Notes: generated from the sequence alone by a model not told the origin. DNA of 64,000 bases from Deinococcus radiotolerans (GCF_014647435.1 NZ_BMPE01000009.1:75473-139472); one strand, 5' to 3'. Positions 26,205-34,826 are shown, counted from the stretch's first letter. Program-made: numbers and translations.

Positions 26205-26447
26205 TCACGGGAGGTGGAACGGCTGGCTGATCCTCTGCTGTAGATATTTATCGTCCAGAACGTCATTCTTCTGGAACTGATGCCCACAGGGCAGTTGAGG
26301 CGGAATGGTGTTACCGATAACATAGTGAGCTGGCTCCTGAAGCGCGCACCCTCGAGTCTCCTTGGCGATAGGACACACGTGGCCACACCCCCCCGTTCCC
26401 AGGTGTGATCGGATGTGGCCGCAGAGATAAGACAGGAGACCGCCCAT
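26205..26447 (-). CDS. Small Cys/His-rich protein with three CGH motifs, unknown
   Basis: An 80-residue frame starting at ATG 26447 with GGGAG ahead of it. Three Cys-Gly-His motifs (LCGHIRSH, GCGHVC and PCGHQF) and further Cys and His give a plausible zinc-binding pattern: five Cys and six His in 80 residues. Third codon positions are clearly less GC-rich than in neighbouring genes, which suggests a foreign origin or an old relic. I do not recognise the family. The longer frame up to 26525 overlaps non-coding-looking sequence. The flanks at 26009-26204 and 26448-26694 hold nothing recognisable. Confidence 0.4.
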   Translation of the reverse strand: MGGLLSYLCGHIRSHLGTGGCGHVCPIAKETRGCALQEPAHYVIGNTIPPQLPCGHQFQKNDVLDDKYLQQRISQPFHLP

Positions 26448-26694
26448 TACCAGCTCCCGCACCGCCCTCGGCGGGCCGACCCAACCTGCCCTGAGCGCAG
26501 AACCGACCGAACCCCATGGATGCACGTGCCCCCGATCAGGGGAAGAAGCCGTGATCGCAACGGCCGCTCGCCGCAGTTGAGCCTGGAAATCTGCCGTCTC
26601 AGCAGTGACGTTGCAGTCTGCTGCCTGTTGCTGCGCGGCTGGGTCCAGTCAACCCATCAGGACAAGCCAAGACGGGCCACACGGTCGCCCCGCG

Positions 26695-26700
26695 TACTGT
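26695..26700 (+). promoter_or_regulatory. Probable -10 element of the HD-GYP gene
   Basis: TACTGT lies nine bases before the ATG at 26710, so the transcript would have at most a few leader bases and no Shine-Dalgarno. Confidence 0.35.
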
Positions 26701-26709
26701 GGACGCACG

Positions 26710-27300
26710 ATGAAGTTCGGCGCCCGCGCGGCCGACCCAGCTGCGCCTCCCTGCTGGGCGCAACTGCGGCGCCTCGCACGCCGCGCCGAGGGACCGCCGA
26801 TCGAACTCGACCTCCACATGGACCGGGTCGCGCGCCTCGCCGCTTTGATCGCGCAGGCGTACGGCTGCCCACCTGCGGACGTGCAGCGCCTCCGGCAGGC
26901 CGCTGCGCTGCACGACATCGGGAAGATCACCCTCCCGGTCCGTCTGCTGCACAAACCTGGCCCTCTCTCCGCCGACGAGTTCAGGTTCGTGCAGACCCAC
27001 TGCCTCGCTGGTGCGAACCTGCTCCTCGGTCCCTCGCTCCTGCAGCGGCTTGCGGCGGAAATCGCCCTGACCCACCACGAACGCTGGGATGGGCAGGGAT
27101 ACCCCCACGGGTGGGCGGGGGTGACGATTCCCCTCTCCGGCCGGATTGTGGCCGTGGCAGACGTATTCGACGCCCTGACCCGGGACCGGCCGTACAAAAC
27201 TGCCTGGACCCGCTCAGAGGCCGCGCGCGAGGTGCACCAGCAGGCGGGACACCATTTCGATCCAGACGTGGTTGACGCGTTCGAACGCGCCCTTCTCTAG
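26710..27300 (+). CDS. HD-GYP domain protein (probable cyclic di-GMP phosphodiesterase)
   Basis: A 196-residue protein that is almost entirely an HD-GYP domain. The metal-binding HDIGKITLPVRLL, the HCLAGANLL helix, HHERWDGQGYPHG with the GYP triad, and the ADVFDALTRDRPYK block are all in place, so catalytic residues look intact and hydrolysis of cyclic di-GMP is likely. There is no sensory domain, so activity may be controlled by expression or by a partner; three single-domain response regulators lie just downstream. The ATG at 26710 is chosen because the sequence before it is not conserved-looking. Confidence 0.85.
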   Translation: MKFGARAADPAAPPCWAQLRRLARRAEGPPIELDLHMDRVARLAALIAQAYGCPPADVQRLRQAAALHDIGKITLPVRLLHKPGPLSADEFRFVQTHCLAGANLLLGPSLLQRLAAEIALTHHERWDGQGYPHGWAGVTIPLSGRIVAVADVFDALTRDRPYKTAWTRSEAAREVHQQAGHHFDPDVVDAFERALL

Positions 27301-27677
27301 ACGCTGGCCGCCCCATGAATGGTGTGCCCTCCAGCAGAGTGCGAACACCTGAGCGGCACGGCCCCTGCCGGGTGCGCCCGCCGCGCGGAGAGCGGTGGTC
27401 GGCGTCCACTGCATGTCCTGTGAAGCGAGGCAGAGGTGCTTTGGCCTGCCCGGTCCTGTGGGCTGGTCGGTAGGCAGCAGACTTGACGGCCGCCCCTCAG
27501 ACGGAGGCGGCGCGCGTGCCGCTGACTGGACTGATCGCGCCACTCCTGGCGTGGCAGGTGGCGGGTCCGCTGCTCTGGCGCGGGCGACTTCTGAACGGTC
27601 AGCGCCTACTAGGTTCACAATACCCGGATGCCATGGTGAGCAGAGGCTCGCGTTCAGGTGCCCACGTCGGTGAAGTT
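27301..27677. other. Intergenic region, no supported gene
   Basis: About 380 bases. Several short frames exist on both strands, but none has a ribosome site or a recognisable protein pattern. Confidence 0.3.
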
Positions 27678-27893
27678 CTACAGGGCTTCAGCGAGCAGGC
27701 CCTGCACCCGGGCGCGGACCACGGGTGCTTTCTCGGGAAATGAGCCGAGCTGATCGTCCGGGGGCAGGTCACCCGGCAGGGCCGCGCTGTTACAGTCCGG
27801 GTTGAGACGCTCGCGGAACTCCCGCTCCAGCCAGCGGGAACGGGACAAGCGGCCGATTGACCGGATGCCGGGTGTTGCCCTGGGCGTGTGGCG
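27678..27893 (-). pseudogene. Startless reading frame directly after a response regulator
   Basis: A 71-codon minus-strand frame ending with TAG at 27678. It continues in the same frame past the TGA stop of the response regulator at 27894 and has no ATG or GTG near its start. The translation has a normal protein composition (for example RWLEREFRERLNPDC, then LPGDLPPDDQLGSFPE and VRARVQGLLAEAL). It may be the tail of a lost gene, or a former extension of the regulator now cut by a stop. Family not recognised. Confidence 0.3.
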
Positions 27894-28316
27894 TCAGCTG
27901 GGCACCGGTGAGGTCAGCTTGCAGTGCCGCCAGTACGCCAGGAAACTCTCGATCTGTTCCAGGAACTCGCTGAACACGTTCGCTTTGATCAGGTAGGAGC
28001 TGGCGTGCAGGGTGTAGGCCGCGGTGATGTCGTCGCTGGCGCCTGATGTGCTCAGCATCACGACGGGGATCAAGCTCAGGCGTGGGTCCGCCTTGAGTGC
28101 CTGTAACACTTCGAAACCGTTCATGCCGGGCATGTTCACGTCTAGCAGGATCACTTCGGGCAGGTCATCGGCGAGGCTGAGCATGGTCAGGGCGTCGCGC
28201 CCGCTGCTGGCGCTGGTGAGGTGGCAGTCGGGGCAGAGTTCCGCGAAGGCTTCCTGGGCGAGGAGCTGATCGTGGGCGTTGTCGTCGATCAGGAAGAATC
28301 GGTGAGGGGGTGTCAC
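27894..28316 (-). CDS. Single-domain response regulator (Rcp1-like)
   Basis: A 140-residue stand-alone receiver. The acidic pair in FFLIDDNAHDQLLAQ, the phosphoacceptor Asp in VILLDVNMPGMNG, the switch Ser/Thr in VVMLSTSG and the Lys in SSYLIKA are all present. This is the Rcp1/phytochrome-type group in which the receiver alone is the output. It is a close paralogue of the regulator at 28903-29355. GTG start at 28316 preceded by a leaderless-type promoter. No kinase is adjacent; the kinase-like proteins nearest in the window are at 48-54 kb. Confidence 0.87.
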   Translation of the reverse strand: MTPPHRFFLIDDNAHDQLLAQEAFAELCPDCHLTSASSGRDALTMLSLADDLPEVILLDVNMPGMNGFEVLQALKADPRLSLIPVVMLSTSGASDDITAAYTLHASSYLIKANVFSEFLEQIESFLAYWRHCKLTSPVPS

Positions 28317-28322
28317 GTGAGC

Positions 28323-28328
28323 ATCTTA
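28323..28328 (-). promoter_or_regulatory. Leaderless-type -10 element of the first single-domain regulator
   Basis: The minus strand reads TAAGAT six bases before the GTG at 28316. No Shine-Dalgarno is present. Confidence 0.5.
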
Positions 28329-28902
28329 AAGACTCCGTGAAGATGAATTGATCAGTCCTTACGTTTCGCTGCTCACGTCCCCGGAGGTTCTACCTGGGTT
28401 CAACGCACTCAGGAGTCGCCCAGCCAAGCGAGTATCAATCCAGTAATCCGTACCTGCGCGGTCAGGACTGGGATTACCGGATGTGAGGCAACGAGTGCCA
28501 GCTCATCGTGCTGGACGCGTTCGACAAGACGACCCTGTTGGGCACAGTGCGCGCCGCCGGGTTCAATCAAGCTAACGCCAGCGTCGGACTGGCCTGATGC
28601 CCGACCGAGGGGCTGGCCGCTGACAGTCAGCTGAGAACCAGTGAAGCCCGCACGTACGAGCAGAAGGCCAGCAGGCAGGAGAGCGGGCAGCGAGACCAGA
28701 CCTCACCGGCAGTAGCCGGCGTGGTCCGGCAGGCGACGGTCTGGGACAGACTGATAGCGGGCGCAGGCCGCCTGAAGATCGCGCCGGACCACACCGGGTT
28801 TCTGGCAGGGGTCAGCTGCGTGCTCATCCCGCGCCGCACGCCGTTCCAGGCGCTCTCAGCGTGGCCGGCGGGGTGCCTCCCTGAGCATCTGGGTGGGATG
28901 GA
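28329..28902. other. Low-coding region with a short relic frame
   Basis: About 570 bases between two paralogous response regulators. A plus-strand frame at 28487-28597 reads as ordinary protein (NECQLIVLDAFDKTTLLG and on to a TGA) but has an in-frame stop just upstream and no start codon. It may be a gene fragment, perhaps of a transposase or another mobile gene. Nothing else is supported. Confidence 0.3.
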
Positions 28903-29355
28903 TCAGTTGGGCGGATTGAGGCGCTGGCGGTAGCGGACCTCACTCCAGAACCGGACGAAGTCCTCCACCTGTACCACGAACCCCGAAAATTCCGGCTGCT
29001 TGACTAGGTACGAACTGACGATCAATTCGTACGCCTGATCAATGTCCTGCGGACGGTCGGAGGTGGTGAGCATCACGACAGGCAGGTGCCGCAGGGTCAA
29101 GTCCGCGCGGATGGCGGCCAGCACCTCGAAGCCGCTGAGGCCCGGCATGTTGATGTCCAGCAGGATCACGTCCGGCAGGGCGTGCCGCGCCCCCTGCGCC
29201 CGCAGCCAGGTCAGGGCGGCCGCGCCGTCCTGGATGATCTTGACGCTGACCTGCGCGGCCTGCAGCTCGAAGGCTTCCTGGGCCAGGAGGCAGTCGGCTG
29301 GATTGTCGTCGACCATCAGGGCGTGCAGGTGACGGTGGGGGAGGTGAGCGGTCAT
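28903..29355 (-). CDS. Single-domain response regulator (Rcp1-like), paralogue
   Basis: A 150-residue receiver closely related to the one at 27894-28316: both share LLAQEAF after the acidic pair, the NMPG-GFEVL block around the phospho-Asp (VILLDINMPG), VVMLTTSDRPQDI and a terminal pattern FxxQVEDFVRFW. The switch Thr and the Lys in SSYLVKQ are present. The ATG at 29355 is preferred over an in-frame GTG at 29373. It probably arose by tandem duplication, with the partner gene now 590 bases away. Confidence 0.87.
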   Translation of the reverse strand: MTAHLPHRHLHALMVDDNPADCLLAQEAFELQAAQVSVKIIQDGAAALTWLRAQGARHALPDVILLDINMPGLSGFEVLAAIRADLTLRHLPVVMLTTSDRPQDIDQAYELIVSSYLVKQPEFSGFVVQVEDFVRFWSEVRYRQRLNPPN

Positions 29356-29472
29356 CTTCGCGTAGCCTCGCACACGGCGGCGCCAGTCACCACTGCCGGG
29401 CAGAGACTGAACAAATGTTTAAGGTTTGTTCAGGTCAGGGTGGGTGGCGCCCACAAGTTGACCGGTCGCCTG

Positions 29473-29478
29473 CATACT
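29473..29478 (+). promoter_or_regulatory. Possible leaderless-type -10 element of the third regulator
   Basis: CATACT lies six bases before the ATG at 29485. It deviates from TAnnnT at the first base but keeps the spacing seen at the other leaderless-type starts. Confidence 0.3.
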
Positions 29479-29484
29479 GGCGGG

Positions 29485-29919
29485 ATGGAACCGTTCCGAC
29501 TCCTGCTGGTGGACGACCAGATGACCGAAATCCTGCTGGTGGAAGCTATGCTGGACGGCGGGCCAGACCAGGTGGACCTGGTCGGAGTGTGCTCGGGGGA
29601 CGCGGCGCTGGACTATCTGGACAGCAGTCTGGTGCTGCCGCACCTGATTCTGCTGGACCTGAATCTGGCGGGCATGTGTGGGCTGGCGGTGCTGCGGGCG
29701 GTGCGGGCGTCGGAGCGGTTACGGGACCTGCCCGTGGTGATGCGCAGCGGCAGCCAGGACCCAGCGGACTGGGAGGCGGCGGTGGCTGCCGGCGCGAGCG
29801 GGTACCTCGTGAAGCCCGTCCTGTTTGACGCGTTGGAGGCGCAGGTGCAGAAGCTGCTGGCGGACTGGCAGCACCTGCGGCGCCGGAGTCCGCAGGCCGG
29901 GCTGGCCACCGCCGGCTGA
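29485..29919 (+). CDS. Single-domain response regulator
   Basis: A 144-residue receiver on the opposite strand from the two paralogues. It has FRLLLVDDQMTEILL at the start, the phospho-Asp in LILLDLNLAGMCG, a switch Ser in VVMRSGSQ and Lys in SGYLVKPV. It is more distant in sequence from the other two (CGLAVLRAV instead of GFEVLxAx), so it is a separate subgroup. It ends in a short Arg-rich tail. No output domain. The 131-base gap to the divergent regulator probably holds both promoters. Confidence 0.85.
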   Translation: MEPFRLLLVDDQMTEILLVEAMLDGGPDQVDLVGVCSGDAALDYLDSSLVLPHLILLDLNLAGMCGLAVLRAVRASERLRDLPVVMRSGSQDPADWEAAVAAGASGYLVKPVLFDALEAQVQKLLADWQHLRRRSPQAGLATAG

Positions 29920-30095
29920 GCGCCTGACTCAGGAGCGGACCAGACGGCACTGAGGTCAGCAGATACCCTGTCTGCTGCTGGGTATGTGGATGACAGGCAA
30001 CCTGGCCTGAATACGTGGGTCTCGTGTTGGGTTGAAGGAGCTCGCAGGTTAGGGGCGGAGGGAAGCCCAGTCGACGGGATCACGCGCTCGCCTGC

Positions 30096-32408
30096 TCATG
30101 AGTCTTCAGCCACTGGTCGCCAGCGCACCTGCATCTCGTGAACGTCCCGGTCGAACAGGCCGCCTCCCCGACCACTGAACAGCTGCGCCCAGTCTGCCGG
30201 GTCCAGCGCTTTGCGCAGCCGCGTCGCGTAGTTCTGCACGAGGGCCGCCCGGTAGTGCCCCGCGTCGTAATCCCGTCCGTCTGGGTCGGTGACGACGGTC
30301 AGGCCCTGCCCGGCCCGCACGTACAGGTCCAGCCGGTCCCCCACGCGGAAGTCCAGCCCGGCGTGCCACGCCGCTTCCAGATGCGCCTCCCGGCGCTGCG
30401 CCCGGGTCTGCGTGTAGTCGGCGCGGGCCTTCCCGATCCGCACGCGGGTGCTGACGTCGGCGTTCGTGAGGACGCGACCGGCCAGTCGGGCCGACGTGTC
30501 CTCGAAGGCCGCTTGCACGCCCGGCACGTCTGCGCGCAGCAGCGCGTGCAGCGCCGACCGGAGAAACTGGGTGCCGTACCGCTCGGACCGGCTGGACTCG
30601 AACGACGTGCCACTGAGTTCCAGGGAGCCGTCGTGGCGGAGCAGCACGTAGTTCTTCACCTGATGGCTCAGCATGGCCTGCGCGCGCCCATCGAACTCCA
30701 GCGTGATGCCCTCCGGCAGGTCCGCCGCGACCTCGCGGATCAGCGCCCGCTCCGCCGCTTCCCCCAGGTCCACCTGGGTGCTGAAGTACACGCCGTCCGT
30801 GTCTGATTCGATCAGCTGCACGCCCCGCGCCTCCAGCGCGGCCGTCACCCGCTGAAGCAGCGCCCGCCCCCGCGCCGTCACCCGGTCCGCGGCTTCCCGG
30901 TCACCCAGCCGCGCCAGCCGCCCGGCCCCCAGGTACCCGTAGGCGGCGTTCACGACCAGTTTCATAGCGTCCTGCATGGCGTGGTGCTCCCGGCGCTCGG
31001 CGCCGCTAAGCGCCGGGTGGCGCGCCTGCTGCTTGTGCGTCAGCCGCTGGCTCGTCAGGTCGCTCACGATCCGGTGGAAGGCCCCCAGTTCGTCCTGCCG
31101 CGGGCCGATCCCCTCGGCCCGGATGATGCTGGGGTACATGCTCGCCACGTCCGCCTTGACGACATGCGGCAGCACACCCTCCGCGTGCAGCTGGACGTGC
31201 CCGCCCCGGTGCGGGTCGCGCGGGCGTTCCTCCGGCGCGGGGAACGGCCGCCCCGCTTCAACGTAGGCGCGGATCAGCATCGGCTCCAGGACGCCCTTGG
31301 CCGGGCCGGCCCGCGGCAGGCGGTGGTACGGGCGCGGGGTCAGGCGGGCCAGCGCGAAACTCGGGGCCAGCACGATCCGGGCCAGGGCGTCCACCTCCTG
31401 CACGTCCTGCCGCGCGTACGCCCGGACCAGCTTCGGCTGATCCCGGTAGGTCTGGACGATCTCCGCGCCTTCCAGGTACACCCGGTCCTCTGGCGCGATG
31501 CCGAAGTGCCGCGCGGCAGCTTTCAGACCGCTGGACGGCAGGTTCAGGCGGCGCACGGCGTCGAGTGTGTCGAGGATCTCCCGGCCTGGGCACACCCACA
31601 GCGGTGTGCGGCTCCCGTCGTCCACCGTCCAGGGCACGCCGTCTCCCGCCCGGCCGAGCCGGAAGGGAATTCCGTGCCGGCGGGCGCGGGCGGTGATGAA
31701 CGGCAGGTCGAAGCCGTGAATGAAGTGATTCTCGATGACGTCCGGGTCACGCCCGTGCACGAGCGCCAGGAACGCCTCGATGATTGCAGCTTCCTGCGCG
31801 GGGCGGCGCGCCTCAAGCAGCGTCTCCAGGCCGCGGTTGTCCCGCACGGCAATCAGGAAGATCCGCCCCTCGTCGGGGCTCAGGGCGGTGGTTTCCAGGT
31901 CGAACTGCATCCGGACCGGCTGATCGAACGTGAGGCCCTGATGGTACGTCTGCCGGGTCGCGATGAGGTACTGCTCGGCGTACCCCAGGCGGATGTACCC
32001 GCTCAGGTCACCCAGCGCGGGCCGCGTACTCAGCCCCCGCGCCCGCAGGGCGCCGCGCTGGATCTCGCCCTCCAGCTGCCGGGGTGAGGGGCCACTCAGC
32101 AGGTACCGGTACGCGCGGGCGTGCACCGGACCGTCCGGCGCGAGGTCCTGCGCGTGATAGGCGGCGTCAGCCGGGGCGGGTCCGGGCGACACGGCAAGCT
32201 GATCACCGAGGTGCCCGAGGTCACCCAGGTGCCGGGCATACAGCCAGCCCCGCTGCTGGGCGCGGTGCACGTGACCTTCGCCCGTGACCGCGTCACGCTG
32301 CCAGACGTGCACCGCCCCATCCGCGGAAGCGTGCACCGACACGATGCCCGCGTGGGGAGAGGCATCAGCGGTCAGGCCAGGAACGGGGTCAGACATCCCT
32401 GACATCAT
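30096..32408 (-). CDS. Family-B DNA polymerase (DNA polymerase II-like)
   Basis: A protein of about 770 residues with the order of a proofreading family-B polymerase. The 3'-5' exonuclease motifs are visible: Exo I in FDLETTAL (near residue 168), Exo II in NHFIHGFDLPFI and Exo III in YARQDVQEVD. The polymerase motifs follow: motif A DVASMYPSII (near 420), motif B KLVVNAAYGYLG (near 482) and motif C SDTDGVYF (near 533). All catalytic acids are present, so both activities should work. It stands alone, with no replication or mobile genes beside it. The start is uncertain: ATGs at 32408 and 32396 are possible and neither has a clear ribosome site. Translesion or repair synthesis is the usual role of bacterial PolB enzymes. 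Confidence 0.9.
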   Translation of the reverse strand: MMSGMSDPVPGLTADASPHAGIVSVHASADGAVHVWQRDAVTGEGHVHRAQQRGWLYARHLGDLGHLGDQLAVSPGPAPADAAYHAQDLAPDGPVHARAYRYLLSGPSPRQLEGEIQRGALRARGLSTRPALGDLSGYIRLGYAEQYLIATRQTYHQGLTFDQPVRMQFDLETTALSPDEGRIFLIAVRDNRGLETLLEARRPAQEAAIIEAFLALVHGRDPDVIENHFIHGFDLPFITARARRHGIPFRLGRAGDGVPWTVDDGSRTPLWVCPGREILDTLDAVRRLNLPSSGLKAAARHFGIAPEDRVYLEGAEIVQTYRDQPKLVRAYARQDVQEVDALARIVLAPSFALARLTPRPYHRLPRAGPAKGVLEPMLIRAYVEAGRPFPAPEERPRDPHRGGHVQLHAEGVLPHVVKADVASMYPSIIRAEGIGPRQDELGAFHRIVSDLTSQRLTHKQQARHPALSGAERREHHAMQDAMKLVVNAAYGYLGAGRLARLGDREAADRVTARGRALLQRVTAALEARGVQLIESDTDGVYFSTQVDLGEAAERALIREVAADLPEGITLEFDGRAQAMLSHQVKNYVLLRHDGSLELSGTSFESSRSERYGTQFLRSALHALLRADVPGVQAAFEDTSARLAGRVLTNADVSTRVRIGKARADYTQTRAQRREAHLEAAWHAGLDFRVGDRLDLYVRAGQGLTVVTDPDGRDYDAGHYRAALVQNYATRLRKALDPADWAQLFSGRGGGLFDRDVHEMQVRWRPVAEDS

Positions 32409-32760
32409 CCCCCGTCCCGCTCTGGAGAAGGCCTGAACGGTCACCGGGTCGGCCCTGCCGGGGCTCCGGGAAGGGACCTGGGCAGGTGGTCTCTCCGCGA
32501 TCAGCTTGCCGCGTGAACTCTGGAGTGAACCGCGGTGCCTGGGCCTCGGTGCGGGTGGGACAGCCCGGGCGCTCGCGTGGCGTCGGCCAGGTCAGACCAG
32601 TGAGGGCAACATCGGCGGTCCCATCTGCATGCCCCACCGGCTGACCTACTGCACTCTGGCCGCGTGAGTCAGCCGATGCCGGCCGCCCCGGTGCGAACCG
32701 GACCCCGGGGCTGCTGGCAGAAGTGGGTCCACACCCGCGGTCTCCTCCCTCAAACCCCGG
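32409..32760. other. Intergenic region upstream of the polymerase gene
   Basis: About 350 bases between the end of the esterase gene and the polymerase start. No gene, strong promoter or terminator was recognised. Confidence 0.35.
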
Positions 32761-33411
32761 TCAGGGTCTGAGCAGCGGGGTCAGCCAGGCGTTCACGTCG
32801 GCCACTTCCGGCGCGGCGATCTCGTGACCCAGGTCGTACTCGCGGTAGGTCAGCTGGGTGCCCAGGTCGCGGAGCAGGGCGTGGCTGGCGCGGCCGTGGT
32901 GGATGCCGAGTTTCGCGTCGTGTACGCCGTGCGCCACGAAGACGTTCGTGCCGCGCACCTGCTCTGTGGGGGCGAAGGTCGGCTGCGCTTCAGGCAGGAT
33001 GCGGCCGGACAGCATGACGAGGCCAGCCACCAGGTCCGGCCGGGACAGCGTGACGCTCGCGCCGATAATCGCGCCCTGCGAGAAGCCCAGGAGGAACACC
33101 TGTTCCGGGTCGAATCCGTGAGCCTGGATGAGCTGCGGGATGAATTCGGTCAGGGCGGCGCGGCTGGCTTCCGCCTGCGCGGCGTCCGGCACGGGCTCTG
33201 GCGTGAAGCGCACGTTGAAGAACGCGAAGCCGTCCGGGCTGATCTGCAGAGGAGCGCGCACGCTGACGACCGCGAACCTCGGGTCGAGCTGCCCGGCGAG
33301 CGGCAGCAGGTTGCGTTCATTGCCGCCCACGCCGTGGAGCAGGACCAGGACGGGCGCGCCGTGCAGCGGGCCGGAGCGGGGTGGGCGCAGGTCGTACGTC
33401 AGGGCGCTCAC
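32761..33411 (-). CDS. Carboxylesterase/phospholipase-family hydrolase (MhqD-like)
   Basis: A 216-residue alpha/beta hydrolase. The nucleophile elbow LLGFSQGAIIG (Ser about residue 113), an oxyanion-region LLHGVGGNERNLLPLA, the HGVHDAKLGI Asp region and a late His in YDLGHEIA form a complete triad. This is the short carboxylesterase (abhydrolase_2) group to which Bacillus MhqD belongs. The GTG start overlaps the stop of the VOC dioxygenase gene (GTGA). Together with the MarR, DoxX and dioxygenase genes it forms a quinone-stress operon. Confidence 0.85.
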   Translation of the reverse strand: MSALTYDLRPPRSGPLHGAPVLVLLHGVGGNERNLLPLAGQLDPRFAVVSVRAPLQISPDGFAFFNVRFTPEPVPDAAQAEASRAALTEFIPQLIQAHGFDPEQVFLLGFSQGAIIGASVTLSRPDLVAGLVMLSGRILPEAQPTFAPTEQVRGTNVFVAHGVHDAKLGIHHGRASHALLRDLGTQLTYREYDLGHEIAAPEVADVNAWLTPLLRP

Positions 33412-34283
33412 GCGGCGGACCCGGCCGCGAAGCGCAGGACGTTCCCAGCCGGGTCCTGCACATCAAGGAGCGCCCCCGAGCGTATGAAGGGGATATCTGC
33501 GGCCTGAAGGCGGCGTTCAAGGGCGTCCAGGTCACTCTGGTAAGGGAGCAGCGCATTCACCCGCAGCAGCTGGCTGCGGTTCTGTGGTGCGGGCGGGTTG
33601 CCGGCGCTCTGCCAGGTGTTCAGCCCAAGGTGGTGGTGGTAGCCGCCGACCGATACGAACAGCGCGCCCGGCCACCGCGAGACCACGTCGAAGCCCAGGA
33701 CGTCCCGGTAGAAGGTATGCGTGGCGGCGAGGTCCGCGACGCGCAGGTGCACGTGTCCCATGACCGTGCCGGCGGGCAGGTCCGTGAACGGCGTGTCCGC
33801 GCCAGGTTCGGTCAGCAGGCTGTCCAGGTCGATGGGGTCGCCCGCCATCTGCACTTCGCCGCCGTGCCAGCGCCATTCGTGGCTGGGCCGGTCGCGGTAG
33901 ACCTCGATGCCGTGCCCGTCGGGGTCGTTGAGGTAGAACGCTTCGCTGACCATGTGGTCACTCTGTCCGACGCGGACGCCGAGACGCGCGGCGTGCTGCA
34001 CCCAGCGGGCCAGGTCCGCCCGGGTGGGCAGCAGGACCGCGAGGTGGTACAGCCCCGGAGCTGCTGGATGAACCGGCTGATGGCCGGCCCGCGCGGCGAG
34101 CCTCACCAGGGGGCGGTCCGGTCGGCCCAGCGTGGCGTCCTCGCCCCGCTCGAGGAGGGTCATGCCGAGGACCTGCGTGTAGAAGGCGACGCTGCGGTTC
34201 AGGTCCGCTACGGTCAGTTCAACCGGGCCCAGGGTCAGGGGTCCAGAGGTCAGCAGGGAGGAGGGAGAGGTGGGCTGGGTCAT
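33408..34283 (-). CDS. VOC-family extradiol dioxygenase (MhqO/MhqE-like)
   Basis: A 291-residue protein of two vicinal-oxygen-chelate modules. Metal ligands of the catechol 2,3-dioxygenase type are seen in GLYHLAVLL, MGHVHLRVADL and the HHHLGLN block, with FYLNDPDGHGIEVYRD closing the first module. Homologues in Bacillus (MhqE, MhqO, CatE) cleave hydroquinone or catechol rings and so remove quinone precursors. AAGGAG precedes the ATG. It is the second gene after the DoxX protein in the operon. Confidence 0.88.
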   Translation of the reverse strand: MTQPTSPSSLLTSGPLTLGPVELTVADLNRSVAFYTQVLGMTLLERGEDATLGRPDRPLVRLAARAGHQPVHPAAPGLYHLAVLLPTRADLARWVQHAARLGVRVGQSDHMVSEAFYLNDPDGHGIEVYRDRPSHEWRWHGGEVQMAGDPIDLDSLLTEPGADTPFTDLPAGTVMGHVHLRVADLAATHTFYRDVLGFDVVSRWPGALFVSVGGYHHHLGLNTWQSAGNPPAPQNRSQLLRVNALLPYQSDLDALERRLQAADIPFIRSGALLDVQDPAGNVLRFAAGSAA

Positions 34284-34364
34284 GGGGGCACTCCTTGGGG
34301 GTGGGCAGGCATGGAGGTCGTGCGGGCGTTGGGTCGGCGGGCGGTCAGCGGCGCTGCCGGTGCG

Positions 34365-34799
34365 TCAGTTCCGGGCGCGGCTGGGGCGGCGGGCGTCGAG
34401 GGCGTAGGCGCCGGCGCCTGTCAGGGCCAGGGTGAGGCTGGCGGCAAGCAGGGCTAGGGGGAACTCGGCGCCGTCCGGGTTGAAGAAACCGGCCTTGAGG
34501 TGCACGAGGATGAGGGCGCCGACCATGTCGGTGGCGAGCAGCGCGGCGGCCACGCGGGTGAAGAGCCCGGCGGCGAGCGCGGCGCCGCCGATGAGTTCGG
34601 ACAGGGCGATCAGCGGCGCCATGAGGGCCGGGAGGGGAACGCCCATCTGCGTGAAGGCGCCGGTGGTCCCGGGGAGGGTGTAGATGGCGAGCTTCTGGTA
34701 GCCGTGAGCGATGAAGATCAGGCCGATGGTGACGCGTAGCATGGTCAAGGCGAGGTCGGTACGCTGAAGGGTGGTGCGGGTAGGGCTATGGGTGGTCAT
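34365..34799 (-). CDS. DoxX-family membrane protein (MhqP-like)
   Basis: A 144-residue protein with four hydrophobic helices and the DoxX pattern LRVTIGLIFIAHGYQKL near the start, then LSELIGGAALAAGLFTRVAA. DoxX proteins are membrane redox-associated proteins, and MhqP of the Bacillus quinone operon is a member. Its ATG follows AAGGAG, and a half-conserved copy of the MarR operator sits 28-42 bases upstream of the start, so it may be read both from the marR promoter and from its own. Confidence 0.87.
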   Translation of the reverse strand: MTTHSPTRTTLQRTDLALTMLRVTIGLIFIAHGYQKLAIYTLPGTTGAFTQMGVPLPALMAPLIALSELIGGAALAAGLFTRVAAALLATDMVGALILVHLKAGFFNPDGAEFPLALLAASLTLALTGAGAYALDARRPSRARN

Positions 34800-34826
34800 C
34801 TCAACTCCTTGGTGTGGTCACGATAG

